Positions 23,422 through 31,612 of a stretch of DNA of 46,913 bases are shown here, in pieces. The translations under genes and the position numbers were made by a program. This stretch comes from DASZYF01 sp035545535 (GTDB lineage: Bacteria; Actinomycetota; Actinomycetes; Mycobacteriales; CAJCIY01). The stretch covers positions 1 through 46,913 of the forward strand of contig DASZYF010000038.1 in NCBI GenBank assembly GCA_035545535.1. The letters run 5' to 3'. The notes below the pieces were generated by a model that saw only the letters and a program-made list of their open reading frames with translations, searched no databases and was not told the DNA's origin. The stretch's first letter is position 1. Every line of letters begins with the position of its first letter.

Positions 23422-24887
23422 CGCAGCGCCGCGCGCAGCGGCTGACCGGGCATGGCGTCCGGGTCGAGCCGTCCGTCGCGGATCACCGGCGTGCCGTGCA
23501 CGAACAGGTGCGCCACCCCCGACGACGGCCGGGTGGGCTCGGCGTAGGTTGCGTTGTCGGCGACGGTGCTCGGGTCCAGCACGACGATGTCGGCATCCGC
23601 CCCGACGCCGAGATGGCCCTTGGCCCGTGCGGCGGGCGCGAACGCGAGCAGCTGCGCCGGCAGGAGGGAGCAGCGGCGGAACGCCTCGCTCCAAGTCCAC
23701 CGTCCGGTAGCGACCATCAGCCTCAGGGACTTCGCGAAGGTGCCGGCGGTGCGCGGGTGCGTCGACCCACCCGGCGGCAGGGGCCAGTCGAGCGACTCGC
23801 TGCCGCCATCCGGCATGAGGATCGGCATCGCGTCGCTCGCGACGATGACGTCGGAGAACCCCAGGGCGGACTCCAGCAGCAGCAGGTCGGCCGGGTCGCG
23901 CTCGTCGAGGAACTCGGCGATGACGAGCTGGCTCGGGTCCTCGGCGCGGAGCTCGCGCAGCCGACGCTCGTCCGCGATGCGTTCACCGGTCGCCACCACG
24001 ACGATCGACGACGGCGTCATGTCCCAGGCCGAGAGCCGCTCGGGTGCGAGGAACACCGCCCCGATCCCGGTGCTGCCCGCGCCGTAGGGGTAGGCCTCCA
24101 CGGTGACCCGCGAGCCCTCCGCCTGCGCGCGCGCGAGGGTCGCGAGAACCCGGTCGATGTGCCGCCGCGACGTCGAGTTCACGTGGCAGTGGTGCATCGC
24201 CGCTCCGGTCTCGGCCGCGACGATCGCGATCTCGGAGGAGCCGTCGACGGGGGTCGTCGGATCGCTCTCGACGATCTCCCGGACGTGCGTGAACGTCCCG
24301 ACGCCGGCCTCCGCCGCGAGCCGGCCCACTGCGACCGTCTCGCGGGGATCGGTGCGGGGCGCGTAGCCCTGGAGGATGCCGATGCCTAGGGCGCCGTCGG
24401 CCAGCTCGTCGCGGAGCCGGCCGATCCACGCGTCGAGCTCGCGGGACGTCGAGGAGCGCTGCCACTGCTCGTCGCCGAGCAGCGCCAGCCCTTCCTCGAA
24501 CGCACCGGTCGGCTCCACACCCGAGAGGACCTGACCTCTTGCCTGCGCCCAGCTGGCGGAGAAGCCGTAGTTAGGCGGCCGGCCCTGCGCGGCGGCCCGG
24601 GCGTAGGCAACGCCGACGGGAGCCACGCCCGCTTCCAGGTCGAGCGCGGTGGTGACACCGTCGAAGGCTTGCAGCCGGTGCCCGGCGACGCTGTGCGTGT
24701 GGCTGTGCAGGTCGATGAAGCCTGGCCCGACGATGAGACCGGACGCGTCGAGGACGGAGTCGGCCTCGACATCCAGGTGGTCGTCCACCGCGGCGATCCG
24801 TCCCCGGTCGACGTAGACGTCGCCGACGGCGTCCCGCTCGTGCGCCGGATCGACGACGCGGCCGCCGCGGATCAACAGGGTCGCCAC
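23418..24887 (-). CDS. N-acyl-D-amino-acid deacylase (D-aminoacylase)
   Basis: A 489-aa amidohydrolase-superfamily enzyme of the D-aminoacylase group, which removes the acyl group from N-acyl-D-amino acids. It opens with the small beta domain ('LLIRGGRVVDPAHE'), then the metal motif 'GFIDLHSHTH' (about residues 56-65), a later 'HHCHVNS' and 'IVASDAMPI' with the catalytic Asp, and closes the beta domain with 'GADADIVVLDP'. GTG 24887 was preferred to the upstream start at 24992 because AGGAGG lies about 10 bases before it and the family begins here. Coupled to the CocE gene. Together with the racemase at 11506 it could bring D-configured acyl amino acids into metabolism. Confidence 0.9.
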   Translation of the reverse strand: MATLLIRGGRVVDPAHERDAVGDVYVDRGRIAAVDDHLDVEADSVLDASGLIVGPGFIDLHSHTHSVAGHRLQAFDGVTTALDLEAGVAPVGVAYARAAAQGRPPNYGFSASWAQARGQVLSGVEPTGAFEEGLALLGDEQWQRSSTSRELDAWIGRLRDELADGALGIGILQGYAPRTDPRETVAVGRLAAEAGVGTFTHVREIVESDPTTPVDGSSEIAIVAAETGAAMHHCHVNSTSRRHIDRVLATLARAQAEGSRVTVEAYPYGAGSTGIGAVFLAPERLSAWDMTPSSIVVVATGERIADERRLRELRAEDPSQLVIAEFLDERDPADLLLLESALGFSDVIVASDAMPILMPDGGSESLDWPLPPGGSTHPRTAGTFAKSLRLMVATGRWTWSEAFRRCSLLPAQLLAFAPAARAKGHLGVGADADIVVLDPSTVADNATYAEPTRPSSGVAHLFVHGTPVIRDGRLDPDAMPGQPLRAALR

Positions 24888-25087
24888 GGGGGTCGTCCTC
24901 CTCCTGGTCGGGTCGTCTGACCGTAGAGGCCTGGCGCGCGGAAGCGTTCGGGGCGGCGGCCAAGTTCCGGTGGTCGCCTTGGCCGGCCGCACAACTCGGC
25001 GGGCTGGTGAGTTCGCACAGCGGAGGAGGCCCGGGTTGAGGCCATCGGACGACCCCCGGGCCGGGCCCGCGAGCCGACACTGGCGGG
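24888..25087. other. Divergent intergenic region, no gene seen
   Basis: These 200 bases separate the leftward D-aminoacylase gene from the rightward serine hydrolase pseudogene. They must carry the promoter of the D-aminoacylase-CocE pair. I see the AGGAGG ribosome site for D-aminoacylase but no convincing dyad or -35/-10 pair. Confidence 0.4.
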
Positions 25088-26777
25088 ATGTCTGCGCTTG
25101 CGGGGGCCATCCGGACGCTCGTCGAACGGGAACGGGACCGCTTCGGCGTCCCCGGGTGCGCCGTCGTCGTCGTGCACGACGGCGAGGTCGTGCTCTGCGA
25201 AGGCTTCGGCCAGCGCGACGTGGATGCCGACCTGCCGGTCACGGCCACGACGGTGTTCCCCATCGGCTCGAGCACCAAGACCTTCACCGCAGCGGTCATC
25301 GCGACGCTCGTCGACGAAGGTCGCCTCGCGCTCGATCAGCCTCTGCGTGAGCTGATCCCGGGCTGGCGCCTGCATGACCCCGTCGCGACGGAGCACATCT
25401 CCGTGCGCGACTGCCTGTCCCACCGCTCCGGCCTGCCCCGCCACGACCTGATCTGGTACGCGGCCGAGGGGACACCTCAGCCGCGATGACGTCGTGGCGC
25501 GGCTCCAGCACCTGCCGCCGACCAAGCCGTTCCGGCACACCTGGCAGTACAACAACCTCCTGTACCTCGTCGCCGGTCACCTCGCGGGGCGGCTGCACGG
25601 CGGCACCTACGAGGACGCGGTGCGCGATCGCATCCTCACGCCGCTGGGCATGGCGCAGACCTGCTTCGACGTGTCGACTGTCCGGAGCGGAGACGACTGG
25701 GCGGTCCCTTACGTGCGGCCGATCGGACAGGAGCAGCTCAAGGCAGTGCCGCACGCGCCGCTGTCGCTCGCCGGTCCGGCCGGCAACATCAACACCTCAG
25801 CGGCCGACCTCGTCTCGTGGCTGCGAACGCTGCTCGGTCTCGGCGTCGACGACCGCCCACCGCTGCTGTCCGCGTCGGTGCTGTCCGAGCTGCGGACGCC
25901 GACGATGCCGCAACCGCCGAGCCCGGCACCGGGTCCGGCCCGAGCGGTTGGTTACGGGCTCGGCCTCACGATCGAGGACTACCGGGGCAAGCGGCTGTCC
26001 CACCACGGGGGGAACGTCGACGGCTTCTCGTCCCAGGTGCTGTGTGCGCCTGACCAGGGAACCGCCGTCGCCGTCCTGACCAACCTCCACACCACGGCCC
26101 TGCGCGATGCGCTGCCCTACCTGATCCTCGACCTCATCGACGGCATCGCGGACGCGCCCGACCACGGCGCAACGCTGATAGCCCAGCTGCAGGCCGTCCT
26201 CGGTGGCATGAAGCAGGCACAGCGTGCGCAGAGCGTGCGGTCCAACGGCTTGCCGGCAGTGCGCCCGCTCTCCGACTACGTGGGCACCTACCGGCATCCG
26301 GGCTACGGGGAGATCACCGTGACCGAGGGCGAGGACGGACTCGCTCTCACGTACTACGAGCTTTGTGGACCGCTCGAGCACCGGCACCTCGAGGTGTTCT
26401 CCGCATCGCTCACTATGAGCGGGGACGACCTGCGCGTTCCGGTGCAGGCCACTCACGACCTCGAGGGCTACGTCGACGCGCTGCTGGTGCAGATGGAGCC
26501 CGCGCTCCCGCCGCTGCGGTTCGCCCGCACGGCATCCACGGAGCACCTCACCGATGCCCTCCTCGACGACATCGCCGGCACCTACACGTCGGGCCCGCTC
26601 ACGGCGGTCGTCGCCCGCAAGGACGCCCGGAGCCTCACGTTGGCGCTGAATGGGCAGGCGCCCGCCGAGCTGCGCCCGGTCGCGGGTCGCGTGTTCGCGC
26701 TCGGCCCCCACCACCTGGAGTTCGCCGGCGACGGCACGGTGCAGACGCCATTCGGTCTGCTGAGCAAGCAACGATGA
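25088..26777 (+). pseudogene. Beta-lactamase-fold serine hydrolase with one-base frameshift
   Basis: Two frames together make one D-aminopeptidase-like serine hydrolase of about 560 aa. The first part (25088..25489) holds the SxxK box in 'IGSSTKTF'. The second (from the frame of 25494..26777) holds the YxN box 'YNN', the third box 'HHGGN' and a long C-terminal beta region. The frames join at a GGGG run (25468-25471): removing one G turns 'AAEGTPQPR-stop' into 'AAEGHLSRDD' and reads straight on. So the gene is split by a single-base insertion, either a true mutation or a sequencing error in a G run. As it stands, the Ser/Lys part and the Tyr part would be made as separate chains, with no activity expected. 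Confidence 0.82.
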
Positions 26778-26811
26778 ACGACGGCCGTCGAAGAGACAGC
26801 GATTGCCAAGG

Positions 26812-27202
26812 CTGCTCAGCGGTGTCGGCGGCTTCACCCGCTTCCTCGCGGTCAGCCCCTCGCTGTGGTGGGACGACCAGGTCCTGCTCGCCCGCGCGCG
26901 CGCTGGGCACGACGGACCTCGCGGGCGCTCATCTCTACCTCGCGATCGGTGAGCATGAGGCGCGGCTCCGCGAAGGGTGGCCGCACCATCCCGACGAGGT
27001 GTGGGACGCGGTTCCCGCCTACGACACCATCGACATGGTCGCCGACGTCAGTTCGTTCGCGACCCTGCTGCGGACGAACAGCGCCGCGCGGGTCGACACC
27101 GAGGTGATCGCCGACGAGAGCCACAACACGATCTGGGCCGCGGGTGTCACCCGCGGGCTCATCGCGCTGTACGGCCTGGAACAGGCGCGTCGTCCAGCCT
27201 GA
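26812..27202 (+). pseudogene. Remnant of an alpha/beta-hydrolase esterase (IroE/Fes-like)
   Basis: Only the C-terminal third of a putative esterase is left. From 26812 one frame reads 'GGFTRFLAVSPSLWWDDQVL', the conserved S-P-S-x-W-W-D segment of IroE/Fes-type esterases. The match then moves to another frame, which runs from about 26903 to the stop at 27200-27202 ('LYLAIGEHEARLR', 'VIADESHNTIW', where the His would be catalytic). The change falls in a CG-repeat tract (26891-26904), a likely slippage site. The nucleophile region upstream is missing. The tail overlaps the end of the convergent amidohydrolase gene by 44 bases. Confidence 0.65.
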
Positions 27203-28061
27203 AGAAGCGGCGCGCGTTGCCACCCAGGACCTTCTTCAGCACCTCGTCCTTCAACCCGAGAGCGCGCCACTCGCCGAGCACACGCTCGAGGCTCATCACC
27301 GGCCAGTCGGTGGCGAACATCGCCTGATCGGACAGCACCGTGCCGATGTACTGCCGGGTGACCTCCCACCCGCTGCCCGCCTTGCCGAGGTACTTCGGAG
27401 CGATGCCGCCGAACTCGAGCATCACCTGCTCGTGCTTGCGCGCGACGGCGACGTACTCGGCCGCCCATGGCCATCCCGCGTGCATCGCGACGATCCGCAG
27501 CTGCGGCAGCCAGGTCGCCACCCGGTCGAGCCGGCGCGGGTGCTCGTGGTCGAAGAGGTGCCCGCGCCCGTAGTTGATCCCCGTGTGCACGGCGAGCACG
27601 AGATCGCGTTCGGCCGCACCGGCATAGATCGCGAACAGGCGTGGGTCGTCGAGGTCCAGGTCGAAGAAGGCCGGTTGGATGTTCACGCCGAGCAACCCGA
27701 GCTCGACGCAACGGTCGAGCTGGCGCTGCGCGCGCGCCACGTCCAACCGGGCAAGGTCGACCGTTCCCACGCCGCTGAAGCGGTCGGGGGCGCTGGCCAC
27801 GAGTGCTGCGACGGCCTCGTTGAGCGCATCGGCGACGTCGTTGCCACCCTCGTACTCGGCGTGCACGACTGCGTGGTCCACTGCGGCGTCCGCCATCCGC
27901 GCCGTCAGCTCCTCGGGTGTCATGCCGTCGAGCGGGATGTTCTCGAAGACCGCTCCGTACCCTTCCCGGGTCTCGACCGCCGCCTCGTGAGCGGCGGCAG
28001 GTCGCACGGACTCGGGCAGGCGCACGCGCGCATCGACGATCACCGTCGCGACGGTAGCCAT
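27159..28061 (-). CDS. Amidohydrolase (ACMSD/amidohydrolase-2-like) lacking the HxH motif
   Basis: A 300-aa TIM-barrel protein of the amidohydrolase-2 type. Family landmarks are 'LAVHTGINYG' (metal His), 'RIVAMHAGWPW' (metal His) and 'MFATDWPVM' (catalytic Asp). The first-strand D-x-H-x-H found in active relatives is replaced: the protein begins 'VIVDARVRLPESV', with no His pair. It may therefore bind metal differently, be a non-hydrolytic decarboxylase-like form or be inactive. ATG 28059-28061 is the start, with GTG 28050-28052 in reserve. It is divergent from the acyl ligase gene with about 100 bases between them and sits among amide-degrading genes. Confidence 0.82.
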   Translation of the reverse strand: MATVATVIVDARVRLPESVRPAAAHEAAVETREGYGAVFENIPLDGMTPEELTARMADAAVDHAVVHAEYEGGNDVADALNEAVAALVASAPDRFSGVGTVDLARLDVARAQRQLDRCVELGLLGVNIQPAFFDLDLDDPRLFAIYAGAAERDLVLAVHTGINYGRGHLFDHEHPRRLDRVATWLPQLRIVAMHAGWPWAAEYVAVARKHEQVMLEFGGIAPKYLGKAGSGWEVTRQYIGTVLSDQAMFATDWPVMSLERVLGEWRALGLKDEVLKKVLGGNARRFFRLDDAPVPGRTAR

Positions 28062-28164
28062 CGCAGCGACGATGCCGAGTTGGTCGCGCGGGTCAAACCG
28101 GGGCGGCAGAGTTGTCCGATCGGCCGACTGCGCGCGCCCGGACCGCCCCTAGCCTCGGGAGGCG

Positions 28165-29727
28165 ATGATCGCCGTCGAGGACCTGCTGGCGCCCGTCCCG
28201 TGGCCGAGCCTGCCCCACCTTCTCGCCCAGCGAGCGCTCGAGCATCCCGACCGCGAGCTGCTGCGCTGCCCTGACCGCTCCCTCCGCTTCGGCGCGGTTG
28301 CTGAGCTCACGGCGCGCATCGCCAGCCGGCTCCACGAGCTCGGCGTCCGCGAGGGCGACCGCGTCGGCATCATGCTCCCGAACGTCTCGGGCTGGCCCGT
28401 CGGATGGCTCGCAGTCCTGCACGCCGGTGCTGTCGCCGTGCCCATCAACCATGCCTACGCCAGCGCGGATCTGCGCCATGTGATCGAGGACTCCGGCCTG
28501 CGCCTCGTGATCACCGAGCCGGCCCGTCTCGAGCTCGTCACCGCAGCCGCCACCGAGCTCAACGGACACGTCGACGTCGTGCTGCACGACGAGCTCGAAC
28601 GGACTGCGGCCGACCTCGATGCGGCGCCGTTGCCCGGCGGAGGACCGGACCGGTTGGCCAACCTGCAGTACACCTCCGGCACCACCGGGTTCCCCAAGGC
28701 CTGCATGCTGACGCACCGCTACTGGCAGCGTGTCGCCCAGGCCGCGGCCGCCTACGGTTCCCTCACGTGCGACGACATCGCACTGACCGCCCAGCCCTTC
28801 AGCTACATCGATCCTCTGTGGAACGTCGCGGCCTGTCTGCTCGTCGGCATCCCCCTTGTCGTCCTCCCGCGCTTCTCCGCCTCGGGGATGTGGGCCTCCG
28901 TGCGCGAGCACGGCGCCACGTTCTTCTACGTCCTCGGCACCATGCCGCTGCTGCTGTTCAAGCAACCGCCGCACCCGGCCGACCGGGACAACCAGGTCCG
29001 TCTCGTCATGTGCTCGGGCATCCCCGCGCACCTGCACGCCCAGCTCGAACAGCGCTGGGGCGCGCCCTGGCGAGAGACCTACGGACTCACCGAGTCCGGT
29101 GCGAACCTCGTCGTCCCGATCGTGGACGACACCTGCGTCGGCACGGGCACGCTCGGCGGCCCCGTCGCGGGCCAGCAGGTCCGCGTCGTCGACACCGATC
29201 TGAACGAGGTGCCCGCAGGAGCGGTGGGAGAGATCGTCATCCGCGGTGACAACCTCATGCTCGGCTACTGGAACCGGCCCGAGGCCACCGCGGAAGCCTT
29301 TCGTGGTGACTGGTTCCACACGGGCGACCTGGGCTACGTCGGCCCGGACGGCGGGTTCCGCCTGGCCGGCCGGCTCAAGGACATGGTGCGGCGGGGCGGT
29401 GAGAACATCGCCGCCGCCGAGGTCGAGAGCGTGCTGTCCGACCATCCGGCGGTGCTGTCCGCAGCGGTCGTGGCGCAGCCGGACGCGACGTTCGGCGAGG
29501 AGGTCAAGGCCTACGTCCGCGTCGCCGACGACGCAGATCTGCGCGACGAACAGCTGATCCTCAGCATCCTCGACCTGGCGGCCGGCCGACTGGCTCGGTT
29601 CAAGGTCCCGCGCTACGTCGAGCTCGTGACGACGTTCCCCATGACGCCGTCCGAGCGCGTCGCCAAGAAGGAGCTCGTGGCCGTCCCGGGCGCGACCTAC
29701 GACCGCACGACAGAAGGGTGGACATGA
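28165..29727 (+). CDS. AMP-forming acyl-CoA synthetase/ligase
   Basis: A 520-aa enzyme of the ANL superfamily that activates a carboxylic acid as acyl-AMP and usually transfers it to CoA. Motifs in order: P-loop 'YTSGTTGFPKACM' near residue 169, 'TYGLTESG' near 308, 'HTGDLGYVGPDG' and 'GRLKDMVRRGGENI' near 390-415, and the catalytic Lys in 'SERVAKKEL' near the end. Start ATG 28165 has GGGAGG just before it. It overlaps the following serine hydrolase by four bases (ATGA at 29724), so the ligase probably takes the acid freed by an island hydrolase, such as a fatty or aryl side chain. The real acyl substrate cannot be read from the sequence. Confidence 0.9.
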   Translation: MIAVEDLLAPVPWPSLPHLLAQRALEHPDRELLRCPDRSLRFGAVAELTARIASRLHELGVREGDRVGIMLPNVSGWPVGWLAVLHAGAVAVPINHAYASADLRHVIEDSGLRLVITEPARLELVTAAATELNGHVDVVLHDELERTAADLDAAPLPGGGPDRLANLQYTSGTTGFPKACMLTHRYWQRVAQAAAAYGSLTCDDIALTAQPFSYIDPLWNVAACLLVGIPLVVLPRFSASGMWASVREHGATFFYVLGTMPLLLFKQPPHPADRDNQVRLVMCSGIPAHLHAQLEQRWGAPWRETYGLTESGANLVVPIVDDTCVGTGTLGGPVAGQQVRVVDTDLNEVPAGAVGEIVIRGDNLMLGYWNRPEATAEAFRGDWFHTGDLGYVGPDGGFRLAGRLKDMVRRGGENIAAAEVESVLSDHPAVLSAAVVAQPDATFGEEVKAYVRVADDADLRDEQLILSILDLAAGRLARFKVPRYVELVTTFPMTPSERVAKKELVAVPGATYDRTTEGWT

Positions 29728-31079
29728 GCGCCACGGACCAGACGCAGTGGCAGACCTGTCTCGATGAGCTGCTCACGAAGCACGAGGTCGCCGGCGCCGC
29801 GCTCGGCATCCTGCACCGCGGAGAGCTCCTTGCCGTGTCCGCCGGTCACGCGAACCTGTCTGAGGGCATCGAGGCGACACCCGACACGCTGTTCCAGATC
29901 GGCTCGATCACCAAGACATGGACCGCGACCCTCATCCTGCAGCTCGTCGACGAAGGCAAGCTGACGCTGTCAGACCGCGCCGTCGACGTCGTGCCCGACC
30001 TCGTGCTGCCGGACCCAGCTGTCACCATCGAGCAGCTCCTCAACCACACCAGTGGCCTTGAGGGCGACCACTTCCTCGACACCGGCCGCGGTGACGACTG
30101 CCTGCAGCGCTACGCCGCCTCCCTTGCTGCCGTCGCCCAGATCCATCCGAACGGGGCGACCTGGTCCTACTGCAACAGCGGGTTCTCTCTGCTCGGCCGC
30201 ATCATCGAGGTCATCGATGGACGCACCTGGGACCTCTCGCTGCGGGAGCGGCTCGTCGAGCCACTGCGGATGACCCGCACGGTCACGCTGCCCGAGGAAG
30301 CGCTGCGCTTCCGCACCGCCACCGGGCACGTCCGCCCCGCCCAGGACGAACCCCTGCAGGGGGTCGCGGTCTGGGGCATCACGCGCTCCGCCGGTCCCGC
30401 CGGGCTGGTGTCCGCGTCGGTCGCTGATCTGCTGGCCTTCGCGCGGCTGCACCTCGACGGCGGCCTCGGTCCGGACGGCACAACGCTGCTCTCGCCCGCA
30501 TCTGCGGCGGCGATGGTGACCCCGACGGTCGACTGCACCGAACGCTGGCTGCTCGGCGCGCACCAAGGTCTGTCCTGGTTCCTCGACACCTGGAGCGGGC
30601 AGCCGACCTGGAGCCACGGCGGTTCGACGCTCGGGCAGAACGCCTACCTCCGGCTGCTGCCTGAGAGCGAGCTCGCCGTCGCGCTGCTGACCAACGGAGG
30701 CGGGCACGCGACCCTCGCCGACGAGCTGATCACGGAGGTCCTCCGCGACCTGGCCGGCGTGACGCCGCCCGCCAAGCCGAGACCGGCACCCGGTCAGATC
30801 GCCGACCCGGCGCGCTTCCTGGGCCACTACCGCAACGCCGGCCAGTCGCGGCGGATCGTGCTGAACGACGATGATCAGCTCGTCATCGAGGGTCACGACC
30901 ACGGTCCGGCGGCCGAGGTCGCCTCGCCTACGGTGACCGGCCGGTTGCACCCGTTCGAGGACGACGTGCTGCTCGCCGAGTTCGAGGGCATCGACCTCTT
31001 CGTCCCGATCTCGTTCCTCACGATCGAGGGCCAGGACTACCTGCACGCCCTCGGTCGGATCAGCCCGAAGATCGACTGA
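29724..31079 (+). CDS. Beta-lactamase-fold serine hydrolase, paralog of 2267..3619
   Basis: A 451-aa class C beta-lactamase/D-aminopeptidase-like hydrolase. Boxes: S61-I-T-K64, Y149-C-N151 and H298-G-G. It shares with 2267..3619 the 'DTG-x-GDDCL-x-RY' insert, the 'HGGSTLGQ' box and the C-terminal beta domain, at almost the same length, so the two arose by duplication. No signal peptide. ATG 29724 was chosen since it overlaps the ligase stop as ATGA; a GTG six bases earlier is also in frame. Coupling to an acyl ligase suggests an amide is cut here and the released acid is activated. Confidence 0.88.
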   Translation: MSATDQTQWQTCLDELLTKHEVAGAALGILHRGELLAVSAGHANLSEGIEATPDTLFQIGSITKTWTATLILQLVDEGKLTLSDRAVDVVPDLVLPDPAVTIEQLLNHTSGLEGDHFLDTGRGDDCLQRYAASLAAVAQIHPNGATWSYCNSGFSLLGRIIEVIDGRTWDLSLRERLVEPLRMTRTVTLPEEALRFRTATGHVRPAQDEPLQGVAVWGITRSAGPAGLVSASVADLLAFARLHLDGGLGPDGTTLLSPASAAAMVTPTVDCTERWLLGAHQGLSWFLDTWSGQPTWSHGGSTLGQNAYLRLLPESELAVALLTNGGGHATLADELITEVLRDLAGVTPPAKPRPAPGQIADPARFLGHYRNAGQSRRIVLNDDDQLVIEGHDHGPAAEVASPTVTGRLHPFEDDVLLAEFEGIDLFVPISFLTIEGQDYLHALGRISPKID

Positions 31080-31321
31080 CCGCGGCCCAATCTCCCCGGT
31101 TGCATCGCCTAGGGCAAGTGCTGCCGTAGACCAACCTGAAGCTCCGGCGCGGCAGTCATCGAGCGGCCTCAGCCGGTTGCTCGCTGTCCACGGCTCGGCG
31201 GCGCGGCATTGTCGTCGTAAACGACCCCACGAAGGACCCCCACTCGGTGCGTGCGGTCACTCGGGCGCATCGGCGCGCGGCGGAGTGCAGAAGTGGGGCC
31301 GTCGGTGTGGACCGTGCAGCC
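31080..31321. other. Gap between cargo and integration module, no gene seen
   Basis: These 242 bases separate the last cargo gene from the Xis-like gene. Open frames here are short and compositionally poor. It probably holds the promoter of the xis-int module, but I cannot name boxes with confidence. Confidence 0.35.
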
Positions 31322-31612
31322 ATGAGTACGACCGACATCCCCGCCCGAGCGCTGTCCACAGGCGGCCGCGGGGCCTCTTCCGCGGCGTCGGCCGTCGTCG
31401 CAGGCTCACAGCGACGGCCAGCGATGCCCCGCTTGCTGACCGTCGAGGAGACCGCCCAGTGCCTCGGCACATCACCCCGGTTCGTCCGCCGGCTCATCGC
31501 CGAACGACGAATCACCTTCACGAAAGTGGGACGTCACGTGCGCATCGCCCCCGCCGACCTCGAGGTCTTCGTCGCCTCCGGTCGCGTCGAAGCACAGGTC
31601 GGTCGGCGCTGA
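31322..31612 (+). CDS. xis: Excisionase-like helix-turn-helix protein
   Basis: A 96-aa protein whose C-terminal half is a MerR-like/excisionase winged helix: 'LLTVEETAQCLGTSPRFVRRLIAERRI' followed by 'KVGRHVRIAPADLEVFV'. This is the common Xis-type DNA-binding domain of actinobacterial integrated elements, which bends DNA at attachment sites and favours excision. ATG 31322 gives a disordered Ala/Ser/Arg leader; the family core begins at ATG 31425, which is an alternative. The stop TGA 31610-31612 overlaps the proposed CTG start of the integrase. Confidence 0.8.
   Translation: MSTTDIPARALSTGGRGASSAASAVVAGSQRRPAMPRLLTVEETAQCLGTSPRFVRRLIAERRITFTKVGRHVRIAPADLEVFVASGRVEAQVGRR

Noticed and set aside
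2267..31079. Beta-lactam resistance or biosynthesis cluster
   Set aside because: The serine hydrolases lack signal peptides and have HGG/HTG rather than KTG boxes, and no synthetase or resistance transporter is present. Catabolism fits better.
31156..31521. Minus-strand gene in front of the integration module
   Set aside because: Overlaps the clear xis coding region on the other strand and shows no domain or ribosome site.
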